Below are positions 24,254 through 33,880 of a DNA stretch of 64,000 nt, in pieces. This stretch comes from Ancylostoma caninum (Eukaryota > Nematoda > Chromadorea > Rhabditida > Ancylostomatidae): assembly GCA_037903475.1 (NCBI GenBank), contig JBAJFG010000136.1, positions 267,001-331,000 of the forward strand, read 5' to 3'. The stretch's first letter is position 1; the number at the start of each line of letters is the position of its first letter. Position numbers and translations under genes: made by a program. The notes below the pieces were generated by a model that did no database searches, was not told the DNA's origin, and saw nothing but the letters and a program-made list of their open reading frames with translations.

Positions 24254-26126
24254 CTGTTTTTCTCATAGTAGGCTTTCAGCTGCGGGGGATTTTGTGCCTA
24301 AATAATAAGTGCATGTGATGATGTCATTACAGCGATGCAGCGACATGCATGTGAACATCACATGAGTTGCAAGGAGAGGCGATTAAGTTGCATACCTGGA
24401 ACGGTGCTTTTCCCGTTAGACACTGGAACAAAATCGTTCCGATGGACCAAAGGTCTGCCTTCGCATCATATTGTAAAGACATAATCACCTAGAAAACGAA
24501 CATTGAAGCAACAGCACCAAATATAACCAAAAAATGGAAGAGAAACCTAATTTCAAGAAGAAACTCACCTCAGGAGCCATATACATTGGAGATCCACACA
24601 ATGTAGCATCCATCACACTCTCCGAGAGGAAGCGTGCAAAGCCAAAATCGACCAATTTGATTATCAGCTCACTTGGTGGTGGATTCGAATAGCGGGTAGG
24701 ATTACATAGCAAAATATTCTGCGGTTTGAGATCACGATGAACAATGCCCTTCTTATTTATGGCTTCTAGCGCTCGTGCTGAAAATCAATAGCATTTTCAG
24801 ACCCTTTCTGCATAAATACTGCATTATCAACCAATTTCATCCGATAATTACCTAAATTTATACCCTACATACTCTTCCTTTCATTCTCAATTCCTCTTGA
24901 TGTTATTTAGAACAGATACTGGCTCGATTCCTAGATATATTCCAGAATTTCCTGTATAATTTTACATGTTTTCAACAATATATCACCTTTGCCTTGGCTA
25001 TTTCTAGCTATTGAGTCATCAAATCTAAACAAGGCTGATAAATAATTCTTGCATCACAGAATACCGCCCGTCTAGCCTGACGCGCCGCACCACCTATGCT
25101 ACGTGACAGACCAGCTGAGCGCTGATGTTGTCAAGCGGTTTTCATCCGATTCCTTTGTCTCTCTGTATTCATCCCAAAACGCTTGAGTGAAAACATAAAT
25201 CCATACTGTCAACGCCCGACAACCATAGCATCCCTCTGGTCTATCGCACCGCGTAGGCGGTGCAGCACGGCGGATCAGAGGCGCGGTATTCTGTGACACA
25301 AGAGTGACTGACCGGCTTTGTGATCGACTAAGTATTCTATGGCAAAAAAATAAAGAAAAAAAAGCCGAATTCAGTGGACATGTCCTTTCCCTTCCTAACC
25401 TTACACGGAACGTGGGCGAAAAGAAACTTGCATTTCCCTGATATAAACGTGCTAACTAACGTTCTAGTTCCTTTGTCACTCTCCGATAAAACAAAACAAA
25501 CTATTCAGTTGAGAAGAAGCAGTACAGTGCAAAAGCTACAAAATAGCGCCCTATGGAGAAAAACGAAAACTGTCGTAAAAAAGTTAAAACTATAAAACAA
25601 CGCAAAATCACTCACCAATTTGTACAACAAAATGATGTATGGTATCCTCTTGCAATGTAGTCTTCTGACTAAGATAATCAGCCAAATCGCCTCCATTGCA
25701 ATACTCCATCACCAGATACACATGAGTTTGCGTTTCGGTGCATTTCAGCAGCGCTACGAGATTTGTGTGCTGCAGGCCGCTTAGCGTCTGAAACCAATTA
25801 CTATCAAATTCATTTTACCGCAATCAATCTAGGAAAGCTTTTCATAATCGAAACCCTGTTGACTGGTACGCTCAGTCAACTGCCAAAAGTCAATTTTTCC
25901 TCCAAACAATATATCCGTCAAAGTGATTGACGTTTCCACAATTGCTTGAACTGACAAGCCACATTCTGTGGTTTCTACTTCCTAGCGAAAGAAACAAAGC
26001 AAATAACAAAGCAAACCGTCAGACAAAGCGCACCTTTAAGATCTTGATCTCCTTTGTGAGCAAGTTCTTTGACTTTCCTATGTTCTTCTTAGCAATCGCT
26101 TTGATCGCGACCGGAACATCGGTTCT
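24254..26126 (-). CDS. unc-51: UNC-51/ATG1/ULK kinase, five exons (partial kinase domain)
   Basis: Minus-strand exons: 26034-26126 (VPVAIKAI with the ATP-binding Lys), 25616-25787 ([10 protein letters not shown] hinge region), 24569-24777 (HRDLKPQN catalytic loop, VDFGFARF Mg-binding loop, GSPMYMAPE), 24396-24488 ([19 protein letters not shown], helix F) and 24254-24297 ([12 protein letters not shown]). Phases join without correction: 31 codons; 57 codons plus 1; 2 plus 69 codons; 31 codons; 14 codons plus 2. All catalytic residues are present, so this part looks intact. The family is the autophagy-initiating Ser/Thr kinase, needed in worms for axon growth. The first exon with the Gly-rich loop and the rest of the C-lobe plus the long regulatory tail were not found on either side, so the gene is either spread beyond recognition or truncated. 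A MITE lies in the intron at 25054-25296. Confidence 0.88.
25054..25296. mobile_element. Foldback MITE, ~243 bp, in unc-51 intron
   Basis: Left end TCACAGAATACCGCCCGTCT and right end complementary to TCACAGAATACCGCGCCTCT. The arms also share GCCGC/GCACC..CCTA motifs over about 50 bp. No gene inside. Confidence 0.8.
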
Positions 26127-27771
26127 CTGGAAATCGAAATGAGATTTAAACAAAAACACAAATGAAATTGCATTCATTAAGCCGACAGCGCGAGGGATTC
26201 CGCGCTCCATCGCCACGCGCGGCGTAATCGGAGCTCCGACCGTCAATGGCGGGAAATGTCCGCTTTTTTGAATGGCCATTTTTGCATTCGTTATATATTG
26301 ATGAGCCTCACGGCTTAACCATGCGATCACGTGCTATTCTCCCTACTCCTGCGCTCTGGAAAATTTAGTTGCATTACCATGATTTATATAAGAGGATATT
26401 TAGTTGTTGTAAGACATTTAGGAAGAACTATAAATTAAAAAACTGGCAGAAACTGTTGCACCAACCTAATGATTTGATTAGCATCCTCGAAGCTTACTTG
26501 CCAAAGAAGAAACGTTTCAATATAAATGGTGTAAAATTGGTGGTCCTTAACTTCTTCGATTCACATAAACCCGAATTTTAGAGGGATAGAGTCGTTGACG
26601 TACGTAGTGCATGGTCACTGCTAACTATAACTACTATATTTTTGGTCAACAAAGTTGTCTAACAAAGTTAGGAAATGTGAAAAGAAGAAGAGGTCAAAAT
26701 TTCAGACGAGATGTTCCCATCAACCTAATACTTATGCTGCACTAGAGCTTTATCTTGTATTGGTTTATTATGACCCGATTGCACAATGTGAATAATATAA
26801 ATAAAAAGATAAATCAATAATTTAAAAAAACGAGTGAGCAAACGAAAGCAGCGATAATAGACGAAAGTAATGAATAACTGCAAAAAGTAAATAAATAAAC
26901 GATAAATAAACAAATAACCGAAAAATCTCGATTGCTAGAATTATGAGAGATATTCCTCTCAAACAAATCATTCGAATGACGGTTTGGAGTCTAAACGTTC
27001 TAATGTGAAGGAAACAGGTTTTATTCTTCCTTCGTAGAAAATTTTTTTAAAGAACCTCATAGGAACACTTTGAGGAAAATGATTTCCGAAAAATTGCATG
27101 AGCCATAGGAACGAAAAAGTTATTTAGCACTCTACACAGAGATATAGTTCGTTTAGTACTATAGAAATCTACTCCTCACAATATTCCATAGCCCAATACC
27201 ATAGAATTATTCATTCTGGGGTCAGGGATGTCAACAATAGTTCGATGGTCAGGACCATTCAATTGACTGCTCACATCTTCCAACTTGATGAAGTGAACGA
27301 TATTCAGAGGAGGCTGGCGCCAGCACGACGAAGGGTATTGTTTGCATGACGATCTTGTGATCAGAATATGGAAGAATCCCATATGTTTGTAACAGTACAA
27401 TATAAAATGTATGCGAACTCATAATTAGCACATTCCCATTGTAGAGATTATACAAGTATTTTGGAAGGAAAGACTTTGGTCTGGAAAATGCTTCGAAAAC
27501 TTCCTAGTGCCAATAACTTTGAACCGTTTAAGTTATTGAAACAGACAAATCCTTTTTTATCGTAAAGTTTGGCTTCAATCCAACTAGCAAATTACAACCG
27601 CCTATGATTCAATGGTTCTGAATATTCGGGATCCCTCGAAAATTCAATCAATCGAAAGTGAACTCCCCGATTTTGCTAAAACGGTAGAATTATTCGAGAG
27701 TAAGCTGTTTACTTCAAATCTGTGCACATAAAAGTGAAAGTTTGTTTGTGTGTCTGGGTGTTTTATACGTA
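26127..27771. other. No recognisable gene
   Basis: AT-rich sequence. I looked on the minus strand for the Gly-rich-loop exon of the kinase (GxGxFAxVY) and did not see it. A GC-rich patch at 26180-26280 includes a small hairpin (AGCGCGAGGGATTCCGCGCT) and resembles the sequence next to the Helitron at 61650-61730 (CGCTTTTTTGAATGG / GCGGATTTTTGAATGG, then ATTCGTTATAT), so it is probably another MITE end. Confidence 0.4.
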
Positions 27772-28960
27772 CTAGCACCACTTCGGGACAGCCACTTGGG
27801 GCATGTGCAGAAGCTTCGCACTTCCCAAATACCTATAAAATTGACAAAGAAGCAAAACTAATCATTAAATGGGCTCAAATATGAAGTCCTTATGAGTTGG
27901 GTATGAGTATAAGGAGTCCGTTCTCCATCGTAGAGCGTATTCGTGCATTTTCCTCACTATTAGGTCAACGCAGACGCGTCTTCCATAGGCGGTCCTGTAT
28001 CCTGCCGTTCTCCACACTATTGTGCCAAAGCGAACTCGCTTGATGGTGTTCTCCACACTATTAGACCACAGCGGGCCTTTCTTCCATCGATGGACCCGAG
28101 TTCTGGTGTCTTCCTCACTACTGCGCCGCGATGGACCCTTCTTGCATCAGTGGACCCCTATCCTGGCGTTCTACACACTATCGGGCCACTGCGGGCCCTT
28201 CTTCCATCTCAGGACCCGCATTCTGGCGTCTTTCTCACAGACAGGCCAAGCTGGACCCTTTCTCCATGGGCGTACTCCACCCCGCCATTCTCAACACTAT
28301 CGGAAAAAAGCGGATCCGTATCCTGGCGTTCTTCACACCATTGGGCTAGGGGGTCCTTCGTGCATCGGTGGACCAGCATTGTGGCGATTTTCTCACTGTT
28401 GGGCCAAAGCGAACCCCTTCTCCGTCGGCGGACACGTATCCTGGTGTTCTCCACACTGCTGAGCAAAGGCGAGTCCTTCCTCCAGGACCCGTATCCTGGC
28501 GTTCCCCACACTATTGGGTCAAGGTGGGCCCTTTTTCCATCTGAGGGCCCACATTCTGGCGTCTTGCTTACTGTTGGGTCGCTGCGGATGCGTTCACGTT
28601 CGGCTGAATGTTGGGCCACACCGGACCCTTACTCCATCGGTGGACCCATATCCTAGTGTTCTCCACGTTACTAAGCCAGAGCGATAATGGCGGACCTGTA
28701 TACTGGTGGGCTCCACACTACTGGGCCACTATGGGCCCTTCAACCGTCTCTCAACTCTTATTCTCGTGTTTTTCCTCACAATTAGGCCAAAGCGGACCCG
28801 CTCTCCATCGGCGAAGCCGTATCCTAGCGTTTTCATCACTTTTGAGCCACGGCACACCTGTTTTCTATCAGAGCACCCGTACCCTTCGTTAATCTCGAGA
28901 ATAATGGTAAAGGCATGGGAATTCTTCAGAAATTTGATTAACTATTTCTCGATTTTGACC
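27772..28960 (+). repeat. Hairpin-headed minisatellite repeat, copy 2
   Basis: Begins with CTAGCACCACTTCGGGACAG, a shortened form of the hairpin head: the CGCTAGAAAGTGGGGTGGGG part is missing. It continues GCCACTTGGGGCATGTGCAGAAG as in the other copies. The minisatellite lies at about 27905-28890 with ~60-bp units (GGACCC.TATCCTGGCGTTCT core). The 3' part is short and ends near CACCCGTACCCTTCGTTAATCTCGAGA, so the 3' module is truncated relative to copies 1 and 3. Confidence 0.7.
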
Positions 28961-29421
28961 AACTATTGGCTGATTGGTTACACAAGGCCATGGCGTGCTA
29001 TATCGAAGCGCTTACTCTGTATGCGAAACAGCAGAATTCTTACAGAATCCGCCCACTTCTTCGGTGGAGGTGCCTGAAGCGTCGCAACAGAGGAAGGGTG
29101 GTTTTCCTGCTGCGTAATTTGTGCAGTCTGAAAGCTAGTAAACACTCCCTCACTCCTACGCTGCGAGATCGGCAGTGAAGGTGATGAAATCACCATCCCG
29201 TGCATGCGGGAGAGCCAGGAGTGACGTAGGTGGCGAGTCTCGAAACGAAGGTGTCTGACAAGGGAAGTGCAACAGGCCAGACTCGCAAATCGGAATGAAA
29301 CCTATCTGGCTTGAATCTTTGTTGGAGAGGGTGTTACAGTATATATTTCATTATTGCCCTCGATTCCAAAAAACAAAAATCCCACCACAGTACCATATGC
29401 GCTGCAGCACTCGTCCGTCAG

Positions 29422-29495
29422 CGACGATGTGGCCGAGTGGGGAGGATGCTGCACTGTCAGCTCGAGAGTTTGAACCCCGTCATGCGCACCTACCT
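29422..29495 (+). pseudogene. tRNA-Ser-like module, left arm
   Basis: Sequence begins GACGATGTGGCCGAGTGG (box A at 29430-29440) and ends with GAGTTTGAACCCCGTCATG (box B). The acceptor start GACGA and box A match tRNA-Ser. The anticodon region and acceptor 3' strand do not fold into a functional tRNA by eye, so I call it a tRNA-derived module (SINE-like). Confidence 0.55.
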
Positions 29496-30039
29496 GTTTT
29501 GCTCTCTCATTTTTTTATTCCCCCTGTGTTGTTGAAATCAAATTTAAAAGGTTAGAAGATAATACTTATCCTTACTGACGCACTAGGCACGGAATAACTA
29601 CGTTATATAAAACCTGCTTTTCTCCCTCGATTAGCTATAAAGTAGCAGTCACTTTTCACGACTGTAACTCAAAATCTTTCCCACTCGGTTCATAATGTTC
29701 GAACCTGCAGTGAATGCGACTGTAATGATTGTAGCAGAATTTCTTTCATTGTCTGCGCGTATTGTTCTCACCGCTTTTGCTTTGAACACTTCATTGTCTG
29801 TGTGCACCGTTGCTGCCAGTAAATGCTTTCTCATTGACCATCCTTTTTTTTTGTTTTGAATGAAAATTTTACAATTTTCTAGCGACTCGAGGGAAAGCTG
29901 TACGATCACTAAACTACGTTCATAGCATAGTAGTTATTCTATAGCTAGTACGTCAGTAAAGACAAGTGTTGTCTTCTAGCCCTCCAAAATTGATTTCAAT
30001 AACATAGGAGGAATAAAAAACAAAAATGCAAAACGAGTG

Positions 30040-30113
30040 TCAATGACGGGATCCAAACCCTCGACCTCCTGCCTATCAGTCCGCATCCTCTCCACTCGGC
30101 CACCTCGTCGCTG
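30040..30113 (-). pseudogene. tRNA-Ser-like module, right arm
   Basis: On the minus strand the module reads GACGAGGTGGCCGAGTGG (box A) and GAGGGTTTGGATCCCGTC (box B). GACGAGG is the usual 5' acceptor strand of a tRNA-Ser. The central part (GGACTGATAGG) is near a Ser-type anticodon stem-loop but lacks clean pairing. It mirrors the left-arm module at lower divergence from a true tRNA. Confidence 0.6.
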
Positions 30114-30392
30114 ACGGACTAGTGCTGCAACGCATATAGTACTGTGGTGGGATTTTTGTTTTTTGAAGCCGAGGGCAGTAACAAAATATATACTGTAACA
30201 CCCTCTCCAACAAAGATTCAAGCCAGATAGGTTTCATTCCGATTTGCGAGTCTGGCCTGTTGCACTTCCCTTGTGAGTCCCTGAAAATCGGCCACTTCGC
30301 CTCGCAGTTTGCATCTCAAGATTACGTTGTCTATGAGTGCCGCCGCGTATCTCTAGTCGCTCTAGCCCCCCTTACGGTGCTTTGTGTAATAG

Positions 30393-30621
30393 ATAGTGAA
30401 GTCGTTTTGACATTGCATTTTCCACGACAGCGGCCCTCCTGGCGTATGTTCCCTTCTTCATTTGTTCTAAGAGTTAAGAAAGAACAATATAAAAGGAAAA
30501 AAGCAATAAAACTCTTCAAAGATGCCAGATTAATCATAGATCAACTGTTTGACCGACCGCGCTGCGTGCTCCAGTGCCAGGAGGGCCGCAGACAATGCAC
30601 TGCCAAAACGACTCCAGTATA
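30393..30621. mobile_element. Foldback MITE (family B), copy 1
   Basis: Ends ATAGTGAAGTCGTTTTGACA and the complement of ATACTGGAGTCGTTTTGGCA. It matches the MITE at 59653-59957, sharing ACTGTTTGACCGACCGC and AAGAACAATATAAAAGGAA-type internal sequence, but here one arm is shortened. No coding function. Confidence 0.8.
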
Positions 30622-30755
30622 TACGTTCGAATAGAAGTCGCGGACGATGAACCGGTCTGGACCAAATTTTGCGTGTGGTTTCTTTTGGGACCAATGGAAG
30701 TTATAGGCTACTTCCCGTCCGGGACTATCGATTGGCTTACCGATTGTATTGATTA

Positions 30756-31590
30756 TTGATTATTGATTTTATTGATTTCGTGCTATTTCTGTTCATTGGA
30801 TCGCGGGAACATGTCTTTTGGGGTTCGCAATTTGCTAAACACGAATATCGCAACCATTTTGAACATCATTCTCGACTGATTGATTTTATCGTTTTTTGGC
30901 CACTTTTGCCAAGGGTTGTTGGAGATATGTCTACTAGAGTTATCCAGTATGTCCAACACGCATATGAAAATCATTTTGAACAACAGTATCGATTCATTGG
31001 TTTTATCGATTTTTGGCCACTTCTGTTCAGGGGCGGTAAGGGTATGTCTACCGGGATTTTCCAACACGCTGAATACGAGCATGACAAGTGTTTTGCGCAC
31101 ACTAAAGTGCCTATCAATTTGTCGATTTTATTGATTTTTCGTTCTTTTTGCACTGTGGTCGGTGAAGACGCTTCTAGAAGGGTTCTTCAATACGCTGAAT
31201 ACAAACATGACACTCAGCTCGTTGTAAATTGACGACTGATTGGTTCTATCAATCTTTCCACTTTTGCTAATGGACCAGTGAGGACATGTATACTGGAGTT
31301 CTCGAATACGTTAAACACAAATGCGGCAAGTGTTTTGCACATAAGTGCCTTTTTACCGATTTATTGATTTTGTGGAATTTTGGCCATTTTTGCCCCACAG
31401 TGAAAACATGCTTTCTGTGGTGCATCCACATCCCGAACATAACAGTGAGAACTGCTTTGCACTAGATTGGCAGTCTACTAATTTTCTTTGCTTTTACAAA
31501 CGCATGCATTGGAACGCGTTTGCTGGAGTTGTCAAACACGCTGAACACAAATATAGCAAACATTTTTCATGAAGTCGTTCGAATAACACA
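30756..31590. repeat. ~117-bp degenerate tandem repeat
   Basis: Landmarks such as TTTTATCG.TTTTTGGCCAC recur at about 30882, 30999 and 31115 and in weaker form to 31590, giving a period near 117 bp and about seven units. Each unit also has a variant of AACACG..TATG/ACAAA...CATTTTGAACA. A 158-codon open frame (30756-31232) spans four units; 117 is a multiple of three, so the frame is kept from unit to unit. Whether it is ever translated is unknown. Confidence 0.75.
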
Positions 31591-32443
31591 GCTTTTTTGT
31601 TGATGGCTAGTTGAAGAAAGGGTCACTTCGGTTCGTTAACATGCTGATCATCAAAACAATAGGTATTTCAAGTGAATTCATTAGAATAGCAGTTGTCCAC
31701 ACAAATCTGAAGTAGATGGGGATAGTAAAGCACCTGAGCAGAGCCGGGTATGCCGTACAGTAATTCAATATTTGCTCAATTCGGCAGAAGTATGTATTTA
31801 TCTGCAGGCAATAAATGCAGATGACCATTTAAGAGCTGAGTGTCGGAGTGTTAAAAAATAAAAGAAGTAATCCTGAAATTCAAGCGTCAGAAGAGAATGA
31901 TGGTATGTAGTGGGGTGCAATAACAAAGAAAATAGTAAAGGTAAGCAGGTCGCTCGCGAACCGTAGTTGGTGTTTTCGTTTGTGCACACTAAAGTGAGCG
32001 CAAAATTCAATCTGTGAGATTCTACGGTAAAGCGCGAAATTCAATCTATGAGATTCTACGATAACTCGAGCTAAGAGAGATTTCTTGTGCAATAATCAGT
32101 GTATATTCATAAGCGTATGAATCCTTACCGCTCCGTCGCTATCTTTTGGTGGATGGGGTTCATTGGATGATTCTGGATCCAGCAGAACAACAAACTGGGA
32201 ATAAATATCGTTTGTGCGATCTGCTAGGAGCGTTCCAAGGAACGTATCAAATCTGCAATGTCTGTAGCATTCCTAAAATACAAAAGCGGCATATCCATCA
32301 AGTCGGTGTTCCCTTGGTTGCAAAACCAAACAAGAGTTTCATGACAGATGTTACTAAGCGCTCTGAAGACTGACAGTTTCCTGCTGTTAATGTGAAAAAA
32401 CGTAAAAAAAAACGTGTGTATATTTTCAATGCAATAACAATAT
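31591..32443. other. No recognisable gene; one 33-bp direct repeat
   Basis: At 31999-32065 the sequence AAATTCAATCTGTGAGATTCTA is repeated once in tandem with two mismatches (about 33-bp period). No exon was recognised elsewhere in the stretch. Confidence 0.4.
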
Positions 32444-33880
32444 AGCGCGTTCCATAAATATAGATACACCCCCCCCCCCCACCCTCCCAAAAAAAAAACA
32501 CTGGTACATAGTTCCACGTAACTTTTTGAAAAAATCCACGAATGTCAATTCAATCAGCGTGCCCGAAGACCTTGCTTGCCGTCTTTTTACCTGAAGCTTT
32601 ATATGAAAAAGGTGAGTAGATTCAGCACTTCCTCCTCATGGGGACCGTTTCATAAGTATAGATGCACCTTCAAAGACCAATAAAGTCAGAGCGGGAACTC
32701 TTTTGCAACAGTAGTTGATAAGCCTTCGCAATTTCCAAACTACTCAGAGAGAACGTGGGTTAGCATAGATTTATCCATCTTCAACGGCAAATGGCCATCA
32801 AAACGTTCCTAGTATAGGCAATGGCTTTTTCGAGGTTAGCTGTGCAATTCGATTCCAGTCATAAATATTGCTTAGTAAGATGCCCCAGAAATGTTCCATG
32901 TTGCTATAATTAAAGGCAAGTACTACCGTCAGCTAGAGCTTCTCAAAGTACACATTTGTTGAGCGACGGGCATAGGTTCCGTCGATTTTTTTAAGAGGAG
33001 CGAGCTTTCTCCATCTGTACGCTGTAGTTCTTGCATGCAAGAATTCAAATATGTAGTAATGGAGACAATATCGAGGATGTCGTTATTATAGAAACCGTCT
33101 CCAACTTTGGTACCGCCCACCTCCAGAAGTGTCTTTTCTGAGAAAGTCATTCTCTTCTTCTATATACTTCCAGCGTTCATTACAATGCAGTCCAAGTTGA
33201 GCTTTTCTCACCCAGAAAAATAATTTAAAACCAGATAATCTCAGGTGGGAGACGAGACTACAATGTATAATGTTGATACTGCGGTTAAATGCCTTTTAAA
33301 CCCTTTTTCTGCATGAGGGAGCCAACACAAACAGCTCGGACACCGCTGATGGACATCAAGGACTTCGAATCTTGTCAGGATTTGCGACGCCGTCATCAAT
33401 GCGATGTCTTCTTTGGCACACCAAATTCCTTCCTTTGATTGTAGTAGTCAATATCTCAAACATATTTGTGGATGCACCGCGAAGACCCTCCTCTCTGCCA
33501 GATTATCCTGCGCTTTCGCAAGCGTGCAGCATGTCAGTTTTTAACTGCGCTAGCCTTGGCTCAAAAGGTAAGGTCCATGTTGAAACGCAGCTTTATATTG
33601 TAGACATTCATTAGATGTTATCATGATATTGAGCCCAACTTTCCACTTAATTATGGAATTTATTTGTATTTTTTTCATTGACCGCGTCTATACTTATGAA
33701 ACGGTCCATTTAAAAGGTGAAGTGCTAAATCTATCCCGATCCTCCATAATCACAAGTGAGACGACACATGTTTAGTTTTTGTGGCATGCCGAATCGATTG
33801 AAGCTCGTAATTGTTCTCATAAGCTGTGGTGAACTGGGTATTGGCATTTTCTGGGGTGCGTCTATACTTATGAAACACAC
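32444..33880 (-). mobile_element. Tc1/mariner-like relic with nested terminal inverted repeats
   Basis: A motif of the form GTTTCATAAGTATAGACGC occurs four times: forward at about 32447 and 32645, inverted at about 33685 and 33858. The inner pair (32642-33707, GGACCGTTTCATAAGTATAG) bounds 1,066 bp, a typical Tc1/mariner length. On the minus strand weak transposase-like pieces remain (GFKLFFWVRKAQLGLHCNER, then FSEKTLLEVGGTKVGDGFYN), separated by stops. Identification as Tc1/mariner rests on length, repeat form and these weak matches. The outer pair may be a second related element into which the first inserted. Confidence 0.5.

Larger units (their letters stand above)
29259..30273. mobile_element. 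Long-inverted-repeat element with tRNA-Ser-like arms
   Basis: Two arms of about 330 bp (29259-29590 and 29945-30273) are inverted copies: CAAGGGAAGTGCAACAGGCC at the left and its complement at the right. The ~350-bp centre has no recognised gene. Each arm contains a tRNA-Ser-like module with a TGGCCGAGTGG box A and a GGTTTGGATCC / GTTTGAACCCC box B. It may be a TIR transposon carrying a captured tRNA-derived module, or two SINEs inserted head to head. Confidence 0.8.

Noticed and set aside
29422..29495. Functional tRNA gene
   Set aside because: Boxes A and B are present but anticodon stem and acceptor pairing fail by eye, and the module is duplicated inside inverted arms.
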